The position numbers were made by a program, and so were the translations under genes. A stretch of DNA of 64,000 nt from an uncultured Crocinitomix sp. (lineage in GTDB: Bacteria > Bacteroidota > Bacteroidia > Flavobacteriales_D > Crocinitomicaceae), in assembly GCA_937136425.1 (NCBI GenBank), contig CAKZON010000068.1, positions 186,001-250,000 of the forward strand, given 5' to 3'. Below are positions 53,182-60,699 of the stretch, piece after piece. Below the pieces are notes generated by a model. The model saw only the letters and a list, made by a program, of their open reading frames with translations, had not been told where the DNA came from and ran no database searches. How positions within the stretch are numbered: the stretch's first letter is position 1; each line of letters opens with the position of its first letter.

Positions 53182-53643
53182 ATGGATAAGATTGCATTTA
53201 AAAAACAAATTTTAGAAACGGCAAGGGCTCGACAACATGAAATTGTAACAGATTTTAAGGTTCGTATTGACGATATAAATGGAGTTGAATATACTACAGA
53301 TGAAGATCAACATGATTTGGATCAGTTGTCGGCAAATCAAAGCAACAAAGCTTTGATTGCAATGCTCACAAAAGAATGGGAGTTTGCTAAAAACGAATTG
53401 GACTTTTTGCAAAAAATGGTGGTGATCGATTCACCTTTAGACAGCGCGGTAATTGGGGCAGTTGTAGTAACTGATCAAAAGACATTTTACCCCTCTGTAA
53501 GTGTTGAAAATTTTGAGGTAAACGGTGAGTCTGTATTCGGCATTTCTAAAAAGGCACCACTATTTAAAGAAATGGAGGGCAAGAAAGTAGGTGACACTTT
53601 TAGCTTTAATAATTACGACTATAATATTAAAGATATTTATTAA
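53182..53643 (+). CDS. GreA/GreB C-terminal-domain protein
   Basis: 153 residues. A helical N-terminal part (about 1-75) with QILETARARQHEIV, ANQSNKALIAMLTKEWEFAK is followed by a domain like the C-terminal FKBP-like part of Gre factors: PLDSAVIGAVVVTDQKTFYP and SKKAPLFKEMEGKKVGDTFS, where PLFKEMEGKKVGD corresponds to the PLGKALLGKKVGD motif of GreA. The long acidic-tipped coiled coil of GreA is shorter and differs, so transcript cleavage activity is uncertain. Single gene with a terminator. Confidence 0.75.
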   Translation: MDKIAFKKQILETARARQHEIVTDFKVRIDDINGVEYTTDEDQHDLDQLSANQSNKALIAMLTKEWEFAKNELDFLQKMVVIDSPLDSAVIGAVVVTDQKTFYPSVSVENFEVNGESVFGISKKAPLFKEMEGKKVGDTFSFNNYDYNIKDIY

Positions 53644-53665
53644 AACTTCATTCTTACAAAATAAA

Positions 53666-53696
53666 AGAGGGGCCAAAATTTAGCTCCTCTCATTTT
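53666..53696 (+). terminator. Intrinsic terminator of the GreA-like gene
   Basis: AGAGGGGC (53666-53673) pairs with GCTCCTCT (53683-53690) with one G-U pair and a 9-nt loop, followed by CATTTTC. Confidence 0.75.
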
Positions 53697-53760
53697 CGAT
53701 TTAGTTTTTTCGGTTACAGATAATTGGTGTCACAATTAATCAACGTAAAAAAGCACGCTC

Positions 53761-54255
53761 TTATAATTCATACCATTCTAGCACCTCAAGGTTTCGCCTT
53801 CTTCCCTCATCTACTGGTGCATAATTTTTAGCCAAATAGGTTAAAATCACATCCTCTGTGGCACCTAAATCCCACAACCCTTGCGTTTCTTGCATCCAAA
53901 CAATTATATCCTTCCATCCTTTTCGGTCTGCTTTATTTTGTGTTACCAAATCCAATGAGTGGCAAGCTCCGCAGGTTCTAATAACAAGATCAACTCCATC
54001 ATCAACAATTAAACCTGTTGGAGTATGAATTCCATTTTCAATTTCATCTGGATTCAGATCCATAGTCATTAGCATTGGATCAATTACGCTTGTATCTAAT
54101 ACTGATATATTTTCATCAGGTGTAGAAAAAAATCTTGGAAAATAAGTCAATTGCACAGTGAAAATTACAGCCGTAACAATTAATAACGAAGCAAATGTTA
54201 TTGTTCGCCTAGCTTGTTTCAAAGCCTGCTCATATATCTTTTCTTCTTTTGTCAT
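53761..54255 (-). CDS. sorB: Membrane-anchored monoheme cytochrome c, SorB-like subunit of sulfite dehydrogenase
   Basis: 164 residues from the ATG at 54253-54255, which shares its A with the sorA stop (TGATG), so the two are translationally coupled. The frame is open to 54285, but that extends into sorA. One N-terminal membrane helix (residues 19-37) anchors a periplasmic domain with the heme-binding motif CGACH (Cys95-Cys98-His99); a Met in DIIVWMQETQG could be the sixth ligand. It should take electrons from the molybdenum subunit to the respiratory chain. Part of the sulfur island. Confidence 0.84.
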   Translation of the reverse strand: MTKEEKIYEQALKQARRTITFASLLIVTAVIFTVQLTYFPRFFSTPDENISVLDTSVIDPMLMTMDLNPDEIENGIHTPTGLIVDDGVDLVIRTCGACHSLDLVTQNKADRKGWKDIIVWMQETQGLWDLGATEDVILTYLAKNYAPVDEGRRRNLEVLEWYEL

Positions 54256-55493
54256 CAAGCCTGTTTTACTGCTATTCGGTGACATGCATTATTTAAATAT
54301 CCTTTCGGATTCCAACCTGGTAAAATCATGGGTTGTACTTTCCCGTTTTCATCCATTGCCCTTGCCCAAATCTCATAATAACCATAACCTGGTAAGGTTA
54401 CCTCCGTTTTCCACCTTTGCCACGCCAACCTATTTTTTGGTGGATTCAATTCGCATTTTTGCCATGAAACTCCAAAATCAATAGACACCATTACCGATTT
54501 CACCATTAAATCTCCTGCCCAAGCATGGCCCCGTACTTCAAATGATTTTCCTTTGCCAATAATTGCTCCCGTTTTTGGATAAGTTACAATTGATTTAACT
54601 GGCATAGATTCGATAATTTTCATATCCTCATCTGGCACTTTTGTTCCTGGTGGCACAGGATATTTAGGAACACGATAAGATTGACCTCCCATTTTTGGTC
54701 CGTCATGTTCTTTATCTCTAATTGCAATTTTAGTTAACCATTTGCCTGAAACTGATGCAGGCCACCCACCCATCACTAAACGCAACGGATAACCGTTCAT
54801 TTTAGGAATTGCCTCACCATTCATTGCCCACGCAATTAAAGATTCATCCTCCATTGCTTTTTTAATTGGAACACCTCTAGAAATTACAGTTTTACTCATG
54901 TCACCAGAAAGATGCGTGTCTGCCCCGTAATAACCAATGTACACCGCCGAGTCTTTTACACCCACCGCGTTTAACACATCTTTTAAACGAACGCCTGTCC
55001 AACGAGTGCAGGCTACAGCACCAAGTCCCCATTGATTACCTTTAGCAGGTGGATTAAACTCGCTTCTTCCATTTCCACCACACTCTAATGTTAAATCATA
55101 AGTGTAATGGGTGAAATTATCATACAATTCTTTTAACGTAAATGTTTTTTGTTGTGCAGCAGCTTCTCCTTCAATTGTCAACGTCCAATTCTCTAAATCA
55201 AATTCAGTAGGTGGAATTCCGTTATTGCGCACAAACATTACATTAGCTGGCGTAATTTCAGGATCTAATAAATGCGGAGGTGTTTCGGCATTCCATGGTT
55301 TTCTATTTAAAATAGTTAACGCTTCACTTTTACCTGGTAATTTCTCAGGGTCAACAGTTTCATCTAAACCTATAGGTTCCAATTCTGCAGGAAAATTTTC
55401 ACCATAAACAATTTTAGTACCAACTACCGCGGTTAAAGCGGCCAGAGCCGATTTTGAAATAAATTTTCTTCTAGAATTTTTCTTGTTATTCAT
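54255..55493 (-). CDS. sorA: Sulfite:cytochrome c oxidoreductase, molybdenum subunit (SorA family)
   Basis: 412 residues from the ATG at 55491-55493; a TTG two codons upstream is less likely. Twin-arginine signal SRRKFISKSALAAL shows export of the folded, cofactor-loaded enzyme. The sulfite-oxidase domain has the molybdenum-ligand cysteine Cys138 in LECGGNGRSEF, and the NGYPLRLVMGGWPASVSGKW motif. The C-terminal dimerisation (Mo-co_dimer) domain follows at SIVTYPKTGAIIGKG. It oxidises sulfite to sulfate and passes electrons to the cytochrome encoded next. A shared operator lies between this gene and the divergent rhodanese fusion. Confidence 0.92.
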   Translation of the reverse strand: MNNKKNSRRKFISKSALAALTAVVGTKIVYGENFPAELEPIGLDETVDPEKLPGKSEALTILNRKPWNAETPPHLLDPEITPANVMFVRNNGIPPTEFDLENWTLTIEGEAAAQQKTFTLKELYDNFTHYTYDLTLECGGNGRSEFNPPAKGNQWGLGAVACTRWTGVRLKDVLNAVGVKDSAVYIGYYGADTHLSGDMSKTVISRGVPIKKAMEDESLIAWAMNGEAIPKMNGYPLRLVMGGWPASVSGKWLTKIAIRDKEHDGPKMGGQSYRVPKYPVPPGTKVPDEDMKIIESMPVKSIVTYPKTGAIIGKGKSFEVRGHAWAGDLMVKSVMVSIDFGVSWQKCELNPPKNRLAWQRWKTEVTLPGYGYYEIWARAMDENGKVQPMILPGWNPKGYLNNACHRIAVKQA

Positions 55494-55539
55494 AAGCAAA
55501 TGAGGTTGGAAAACCTATAATCGTCATAATTCAACCTAC

Positions 55540-55613
55540 CAAAATAATCAATTTCTTTTTTGTTTATTGGTAACAAAAGTTACATTCGTTAAAGAAAGGG
55601 CTGCTTACCTTTC
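55540..55613. promoter_or_regulatory. Divergent promoter with one central Crp-type palindrome
   Basis: GTAACAAAAGTTAC (55570-55583) is flanked symmetrically. Toward sorA a -7-like element TTATTTTG (minus strand, 55540-55547) lies 22 bp away; toward the fusion gene TACCTTTC (55606-55613) also lies 22 bp away. Each differs from TAnnTTTG at one of six fixed positions, and no TTTG is present at -33. The layout suits one dimeric activator serving both directions from about -40. Confidence 0.82.
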
Positions 55614-55636
55614 CGAATTGAATCAATTGTACTGTG

Positions 55637-57442
55637 ATGAATAAATTTTATACTTTGTTTTTTGGGCTGCTATTACTAAGCATTAATGCGTTTACGCAAT
55701 CGGCCAATTCTCCTTTTATTTCTGCTGATAAATTAGTCAACCAATTTTCAGATTATGTTGTATTGGATATTTCGAAAAAAGAAAAATTTCAAGAAGAGTC
55801 CATTATTGGTGCACTTAACATATCTCGAGACGATATTTCAAAAACAGATGCGGCTTATGGTGGATTAATAGCAAGCCGTGAAAAATTAGAAAGCTTGTTA
55901 AGCAACCTAAGCATTACTCCAACAGACAATATTGTTGTCTATGATCATAAAGGAGGAAGTGATGCAGCACGTTTATGGTGGGTACTTAAGTATTACGGAC
56001 ATGAAGATGTTCAATTATTAAACGGAGGATTAAATGCTTGGGGAAACAATAACACATCAATTGACAGCATTATCACACGAGTTGATTCTGTAGCCTATAC
56101 TTTTCCGAGCCAATCAAGCAACACCATTGAGATGGCTAGCCTGAACGAAGTAAAAGCAGCTATTGACAACCCAAACGTTCTATTAATAGACACCCGAAAT
56201 CAAGATGAGTTTGAAGGAGTGTATCAAAAAGATGGTGCTTTTAAAGCAGGAAGAATACCCGAAAGTGTCCATATAGATTGGGCTGCAAATATTGATTATC
56301 ATGGCAATCAATTATTATTAGAAAAAGATAGTTTATTGTCTCTCTATGCATCAAAAGGAATTACGAAGGACAAAGAAATAATTGTTTATTGTCATTCCGG
56401 CGTACGATCTTCTTTCACTGCGCTTGTTCTTTCTGAAGTATTGAATTATCCAAACGTTAGTAATTATGATGGATCATGGATTGAATGGAGTTACAATGAT
56501 GAATTGCCCATTGATACGGGTGCGGTTATCATTCCAGTTGAAGAACATATAGCTAGTTACAGTGAAGTGTTTTGGGCAGGATTTGGCAATTTTGCTTCTT
56601 ATACTTGGAATGAAATTACTTTTAATGTATCCCCCTGGTATGTCAATTACTTTTGGTTACTTGTAGTGCTTTCATTGGTTGTTTGGCTTTTAGAAATTGC
56701 TTTTCCTTGGCGAAAAAATCAACCTATAGTTCGTAAAGATTTTTGGATTGATGCTTTTTTCATGTTCTTCAATTTTTACATTTTCAAATTAATAATCTTC
56801 ATGTCTTTTTCAGATGTTACGGCGAAGTTTTTTCATGACATAATTGGCGGAGATACCACCTCATATTCATTACTTGATTTAGCGAGCTTACCTTTATGGC
56901 TGCAGTTGGTTATCTTTTTTATTGCTACTGATTTTATTCAGTGGTTTACACATGTTTTATTACATAGATTTAACTTTTTATGGCGCTTCCATAAAGTTCA
57001 CCACTCAATTGAGCAAATGGGTTTTGCTGGACATTTACGTTACCATTGGATGGAAAACGTTTTCTATACCCCAATGAAATATATTGCAGTAATGTTAATT
57101 GGAGGGTTTACTCCTGAAATGGCATATATCGTATTTTATATTTCAATTGCAATTGGTCATTTAAACCATGCCAATATAGGATTGGATTACGGTCCGTTCA
57201 AATACATTTTAAACAACCCTAAAATGCACATATGGCACCATGCAAAAGAATTGCCAGAGAACAGACGCTACGGTGTTAATTTTGGGATTTCGTTAAGTAT
57301 TTGGGATTATATATTCCGTAAAAATTACATCCCATCAAATGGACGAGATATTGAACTTGGATTTGACGGAATTGAACGTTATCCTCGTGGATTTTTTGGA
57401 TTGATCTTTTCTGGATTTAGAAAAACGCCAGACGAAAAATAG
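55637..57442 (+). CDS. Double-rhodanese / fatty acid hydroxylase-sterol desaturase fusion
   Basis: 601 residues from the ATG at 55637. Signal peptide (MNKFYTLFFGLLLLSINAF), then two rhodanese domains as in thiosulfate/mercaptopyruvate sulfurtransferases: domain 1 (about 27-150) is inactive (Asp103 in VVYDHKGGSDA where Cys is expected), domain 2 (about 165-295) has Cys252 in YCHSGVRSS and ends YDGSWIEW. The part from about 335 is a membrane di-iron domain: three or four helices and histidine clusters HVLLH (439-443), HKVHH (452-456) and HIWHH (531-535). It probably hydroxylates or desaturates a lipid, with sulfur transfer coupled in the periplasm. Divergent from sorA with a shared operator. 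Confidence 0.9.
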   Translation: MNKFYTLFFGLLLLSINAFTQSANSPFISADKLVNQFSDYVVLDISKKEKFQEESIIGALNISRDDISKTDAAYGGLIASREKLESLLSNLSITPTDNIVVYDHKGGSDAARLWWVLKYYGHEDVQLLNGGLNAWGNNNTSIDSIITRVDSVAYTFPSQSSNTIEMASLNEVKAAIDNPNVLLIDTRNQDEFEGVYQKDGAFKAGRIPESVHIDWAANIDYHGNQLLLEKDSLLSLYASKGITKDKEIIVYCHSGVRSSFTALVLSEVLNYPNVSNYDGSWIEWSYNDELPIDTGAVIIPVEEHIASYSEVFWAGFGNFASYTWNEITFNVSPWYVNYFWLLVVLSLVVWLLEIAFPWRKNQPIVRKDFWIDAFFMFFNFYIFKLIIFMSFSDVTAKFFHDIIGGDTTSYSLLDLASLPLWLQLVIFFIATDFIQWFTHVLLHRFNFLWRFHKVHHSIEQMGFAGHLRYHWMENVFYTPMKYIAVMLIGGFTPEMAYIVFYISIAIGHLNHANIGLDYGPFKYILNNPKMHIWHHAKELPENRRYGVNFGISLSIWDYIFRKNYIPSNGRDIELGFDGIERYPRGFFGLIFSGFRKTPDEK

Positions 57443-57467
57443 TTGCTAGGTTTAAGAAGTAGCAATT

Positions 57468-58169
57468 TCAATTGCCTTTTCCATTAGCTCCTAAAGTGTG
57501 AATGCCTACAATAATTGCATCTCCTATTTGAAGATCGTTTACTGCTGCGATTGAATCATCTCGAAAACTGGTAATAATAGGTTTATCATCCACTATTTTA
57601 ACATTTGTAGGAATGAATTCGTTTCCGAAAATAATTAAAGATTTTCGGCGTAATGAATCCTCTGTGAGAATCATCAATTGAGGTTATGGTTGCAAGTATT
57701 GATAAATGATTGTCAACCTCAGATTGAGCATTCAAAAATTGGGAAATCATTTCCAATAAAACCTCACCCCATTTTTTGTCCATTTGGTATTTATAAGGAA
57801 AAAAATACTCAATGATATTCCAGTCTCTTTTCAGAGACAATACCTATATTTCCTTATGACTTTTCATGAATTATTCCGGCATAGCCATACTTGTTATGCA
57901 AGTATGAAATATAGTACTTATCATCCTGCCTCCAATCTAAATTGAAGTTCTTATCAACAATGCGCATGGTTCTGCTCTTTTATTTTTGACCAATTGAACT
58001 TTGGTCAAAGCAGCAAAAAATTGCAGGTCCCAATCGAATTTTCCTGCTGCTACTTTAGGATGATAATATTTAAGAAATCCCAGATTTTTTTTGCTGTAGT
58101 ATAACGTTTTTCAACCTTAGAAACCTCTTGCGAATAACTATTAAAATGGAGTAAAGCAATTACAACCAT
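57468..58169 (-). pseudogene. Degenerate S41-family (C-terminal processing) peptidase
   Basis: Pieces of an S41 peptidase N-terminal half occur in successive frames: a signal-like start (MVVIALLHFNSYSQEVSKVE, then KRYTTAKKIWDF, ATG at 58169), a frameshift one base short near 58080, then KYYHPKVAAGKFDWDLQFF in another frame, a middle region broken by stops, RDWNIIEYFFPYKYQMDKKW (57598-57840), another frameshift, and a PDZ-like piece FIPTNVKIVDDKPIITSFRD ending NGKGN at 57468. The catalytic S41 domain is missing entirely. It ends 26 bp from the convergent fusion gene stop. A decayed relic and not a functional gene. Confidence 0.85.
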
Positions 58170-58190
58170 TTTTATAAGGCGCGTTAAAGG

Positions 58191-58427
58191 TTATGCCGTT
58201 TTTGGTTTTCTATCCAACAAATTTAGAACCCCAGAGATAATTAGTAAGAACCAAGGTGCGCCGTGCATCAAAAAATCGAACCAATCAATAGGTTGCATTC
58301 CAACCGCTCCACCACGTATCCATAGTAATTTGTCCCAAATATGAGGTGTTGGTGTAAATGGCGCCAAACCTAATGTTAAGGATGCAATTGCAAACAATTT
58401 CCAGTTTGTTTTTAAAGCTTCTTTCAT
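58191..58427 (-). CDS. Small conserved membrane protein
   Basis: 78 residues with two hydrophobic segments (FAIASLTLGLAPFTPTP and LMHGAPWFLLIISGVLNLL) separated by GGAVGMQPIDWFDF. The regular placement of His, Trp, Pro and Gly (PHIWDKLLWIRGGAVGMQP) suggests a conserved family. It sits 11 bp after the rhodanese lipoprotein gene and probably shares its transcript. Function unknown, but the context links it to sulfur handling. Confidence 0.7.
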   Translation of the reverse strand: MKEALKTNWKLFAIASLTLGLAPFTPTPHIWDKLLWIRGGAVGMQPIDWFDFLMHGAPWFLLIISGVLNLLDRKPKTA

Positions 58428-58438
58428 GCTAATAAAAA

Positions 58439-58843
58439 TTACCAGTTTAAATAACCACCTTCTAATTCTAGCACGTGAGTGAATCCATTTGCCTCAAACA
58501 CTTTAAGCGCTTTTGCACTTCTATTACCACTTCTGCAGTAAATTAACACGGGTGCATTTTTATCTAAATTATTGATGTTAGCTTCAAAACTAGGATCATT
58601 ATAATCAATATTACTTGCACCATCAATTGCACCTGATTGAAACTCACCGGGAGTTCTTACATCAATTAATTGTACGTCTGTATTTTCAGCTAAAAACGCT
58701 TTAAACTCAGCTTTACTTACCCGTTTAACCTCCGTTGTAGATTCAACCGTAGTCGTCTCGCCTTGAGTACTTGTTGACTCAGACTGTGCACATGATGTAA
58801 ATGTAAATACACTCGCTAGTATTCCAATAATTGCAATTCTCAT
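58439..58843 (-). CDS. Rhodanese lipoprotein
   Basis: 134 residues. Lipoprotein signal (MRIAIIGILASVFTFTSC, lipobox cysteine Cys18) puts it on the periplasmic side. A Ser/Thr-rich linker (SESTSTQGETTTVESTTE) is followed by a single rhodanese domain with VQLIDVRTPGEFQSGAI and active loop Cys103 in LIYCRSGNRSA, the classical CRxGxR loop, so it should carry sulfane sulfur. It lies in the sulfur island between the second rhodanese and the small membrane protein. A terminator hairpin upstream (58863-58898) separates it from the 98-residue rhodanese, so it may need its own promoter. Confidence 0.9.
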   Translation of the reverse strand: MRIAIIGILASVFTFTSCAQSESTSTQGETTTVESTTEVKRVSKAEFKAFLAENTDVQLIDVRTPGEFQSGAIDGASNIDYNDPSFEANINNLDKNAPVLIYCRSGNRSAKALKVFEANGFTHVLELEGGYLNW

Positions 58844-58862
58844 ATTCTCTTTTTATAAAATT

Positions 58863-58898
58863 AAAAAAATCCGCTCTGCCACATACAGCAGAACGGAT
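58863..58898 (-). terminator. Intrinsic terminator of the 98-residue rhodanese gene
   Basis: On the minus strand ATCCGTTCTGC pairs with GCAGAGCGGAT (one G-U pair), 8-nt loop, followed by a T tract. On the plus strand the same pair would be a C-A mismatch, which supports minus-strand use. Confidence 0.85.
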
Positions 58899-58965
58899 AA
58901 TTATGGTCAGTTGGTTGCCAAAATTATTCTAAACTAAAAACCGTCTCAACCAACTTCTCTCTCAC

Positions 58966-58983
58966 GATTGATCGCTATCAATC
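58966..58983 (-). promoter_or_regulatory. FNR-consensus-like palindrome
   Basis: GATTGATCGCTATCAATC contains TTGAT-N4-ATCAA, the classical FNR box, as a perfect 7-bp inverted repeat. A TAATTTTG -7 element lies at 58919-58926 on the minus strand. However, the terminator at 58863-58898 stands between this promoter and the next ATG, and the spacing differs from the GTAAC operators, so its use is uncertain. Confidence 0.4.
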
Positions 58984-59000
58984 TCTCCCTCGTTGCTAAA

Positions 59001-59297
59001 CTAAATATTTTGCCACGCACCTGCATTATGCGCTGTAATTCCATTATTTGAAAGCATGCGCTGTGCTTGCCCTGCTCTTGCGCCAGATCTGCAAACTAAT
59101 ACAACCGTTTTTCCTTTTAATTCTCCCACTTTACTCCCCAAGGTTTGTAACGGAAAGTTTTTACTTCCTTTTACATGTCCTGATCTAAATTCTTCTTTAG
59201 TGCGCACATCCACTACCACGGCGCCATCATTAATTAATGCAGCATAATCAACTTGCTCTCCCACTAACGCTCCTTTTAACTTATCAAAAAATCCCAT
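59001..59297 (-). CDS. Single-domain rhodanese
   Basis: 98 residues, cytoplasmic: no signal peptide (MGFFDKLKGALVGEQVDYAA). VVVDVRTKEEFRSGHVKGSK is followed by the active loop Cys69 in VCRSGARAGQA, giving a complete CRxGxR sulfurtransferase site. It is smaller than GlpE-type domains only by its short N-terminus. It has its own operator-promoter 45-88 bp upstream, in the gap after tauE, and a terminator downstream, so it is a separate unit in the regulon. Confidence 0.92.
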   Translation of the reverse strand: MGFFDKLKGALVGEQVDYAALINDGAVVVDVRTKEEFRSGHVKGSKNFPLQTLGSKVGELKGKTVVLVCRSGARAGQAQRMLSNNGITAHNAGAWQNI

Positions 59298-59341
59298 TTT
59301 TATATTTTTGTTTTTATATCTACTGTTTTAACTTTCTTGGA

Positions 59342-59385
59342 CAAATTTAGGGAGCTTGAATGCTTTCGTCAGTAACAAAAGTTAC
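59342..59385 (-). promoter_or_regulatory. Rhodanese promoter with Crp-type palindrome
   Basis: GTAACAAAAGTTAC (59372-59385) lies 22 bp upstream of a perfect -7 element TAAATTTG (minus strand, 59342-59349). The palindrome overlaps the tauE stop codon. The ATG is at 59297, giving a leader of about 40 nt. Confidence 0.85.
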
Positions 59386-60188
59386 AGGCTGAAAACTGTT
59401 TCTTTTAAAACTATGTAAACGCCCATGATTAAAACAAACCAGCCAAATCCTTTTTTAAGTTTATGACCTGCAATAAATTTATTTAAGTAAAGTCCAACAA
59501 AAATCCCCAGTACTGACACACCCGTAAACACTAACAAGAATACCCAATCAATTGGCGTATTTTGCACATCTCCTAAAAAACCTATTAAAGACTTTACTGC
59601 AATTATTAGCAATGATGTTGCCACCGCTTTTTTCATAGGCAATTTTGCCAACAATACTAAGGCCGGTATAATTAAGAATCCTCCACCTGCACCCACAACA
59701 CCTGTTAAAATTCCTACTACCACTCCTTCAATAATAATGAGTGGATAATTAAATTGAACCTCTTCTTCTTCAATTTTCGCCTCTTTTCTTCCTTTAATCA
59801 TTGAGTAAGATGCAAGCAGCATAATAATGGCGAAAAACACCATAATTGAAATGTCTTTCGTTACTACAAAATCTCCTATAGTAAATAATTGATCTGGAAT
59901 TGCAGGAACCAAATATTTTCGTGTTAGAAATACGGATAAGAATGCTGGAATTGCGAATACAATTCCAGTTTTAAAATCTACCATTCCTTTTCGAGCATTG
60001 ACCACTGCTCCCACTAAAGAAGAGGTTCCAACAACGAAAAGTGAATATGCCGTAGCGACAACTGGGCTTACGTTTAATACATAAACAAGAATTGGTACCG
60101 TGAGTATTGAACCACCTCCACCAATCAATCCTAAAACGATTCCGATAATTAATGCACCGCCGTAACCTAACAATTCAACCAATTCCAT
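59382..60188 (-). CDS. tauE: TauE/SafE-family sulfite or sulfur-compound exporter
   Basis: 268 residues, about eight membrane helices in two homologous halves. Signature motifs: GGGGSILTVPILVYVL in the first half and GAGGGFLIIPALVLLAKLPM followed by KKAVATSLLII in the second. It moves sulfite, sulfoacetate or related anions across the inner membrane. In the context of sorAB and rhodaneses the substrate is probably sulfite or another oxidised sulfur compound. It has its own operator-promoter upstream (60207-60250). Confidence 0.91.
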   Translation of the reverse strand: MELVELLGYGGALIIGIVLGLIGGGGSILTVPILVYVLNVSPVVATAYSLFVVGTSSLVGAVVNARKGMVDFKTGIVFAIPAFLSVFLTRKYLVPAIPDQLFTIGDFVVTKDISIMVFFAIIMLLASYSMIKGRKEAKIEEEEVQFNYPLIIIEGVVVGILTGVVGAGGGFLIIPALVLLAKLPMKKAVATSLLIIAVKSLIGFLGDVQNTPIDWVFLLVFTGVSVLGIFVGLYLNKFIAGHKLKKGFGWFVLIMGVYIVLKETVFSL

Positions 60189-60206
60189 CCAATAGTTAAT
60201 TTATTG

Positions 60207-60250
60207 CAAAGGTGATAAAGTCCGATATTAAAATCAGCAACAAATGTTAC
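60207..60250 (-). promoter_or_regulatory. tauE promoter with Crp-type palindrome
   Basis: GCAACAAATGTTAC (60237-60250, one base off the GTAAC consensus) lies 22 bp upstream of CACCTTTG (minus strand, 60207-60214), a -7-like element with one mismatch to TAnnTTTG. The ATG is at 60188. Confidence 0.75.
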
Positions 60251-60265
60251 ACAGCAATAAGAAAA

Positions 60266-60679
60266 TTAGTGGGGTAATTTACGCCGTAACAAACCATACA
60301 AGAATGTGCCTATAATAGCGCCAAATAATACAATTAGAATTGACCAAGCACCAGCACCAACTAAAACGTACATTGGACCAGGGCAAGCTCCTGCTAATGC
60401 CCAGCCTAATCCAAAAATTCCGCCACCTAACAAATAACGCGTTATGGACTTGGCTTTTGGTGTAAATTGAATTTCTTCACCATAAATGTTTTTGATGTTT
60501 TTTCGTTTGATAATTTGAACAAACGCAATTCCAAGCATTAATGCAGACCCTATTATGCCATACATGTGGAACGATTCAAAACGGAACATTTCATAAATTC
60601 GAAACCAAGAAACGGCTTGCGACTTATACATGATGATTCCAAAAATAAATCCGATTGCTATAAATTTTAAATATTTCAT
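60266..60679 (-). CDS. YeeE/YedE-family transporter, second half (DUF6691)
   Basis: 137 residues, four membrane helices. Carries the motif GGGIFGLGWALAGACPGPMY (Cys99), which matches the second half of the YeeE thiosulfate transporter. In YeeE, thiosulfate passes along a relay of conserved cysteines. Here the transporter is split in two genes, with this one 20 bp after the first half. The product probably pairs with the 186-residue protein to form one channel. Last gene of the crp operon. Confidence 0.88.
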   Translation of the reverse strand: MKYLKFIAIGFIFGIIMYKSQAVSWFRIYEMFRFESFHMYGIIGSALMLGIAFVQIIKRKNIKNIYGEEIQFTPKAKSITRYLLGGGIFGLGWALAGACPGPMYVLVGAGAWSILIVLFGAIIGTFLYGLLRRKLPH

Positions 60680-60699
60680 TGTCTCTTTTTATAGCGTGA

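Noticed and set aside
53182..53643. Annotation as transcript cleavage factor GreA
   Set aside because: Only the C-terminal domain motif matches; the coiled-coil tip needed for cleavage is not recognisable.
54255..54285. Longer start for the cytochrome at 54285
   Set aside because: It would lie inside sorA, while the ATG at 54255 overlaps the sorA stop as TGATG and still leaves a complete membrane anchor.
57598..57840. Two separate small genes at 57468-57677 and 57598-57840
   Set aside because: They are successive frames of one broken S41 peptidase and do not stand as independent genes.
58919..58926. Promoter of the rhodanese lipoprotein gene at TAATTTTG
   Set aside because: A strong terminator (58863-58898) lies between it and the gene, so I list it only as context for the FNR-like box.
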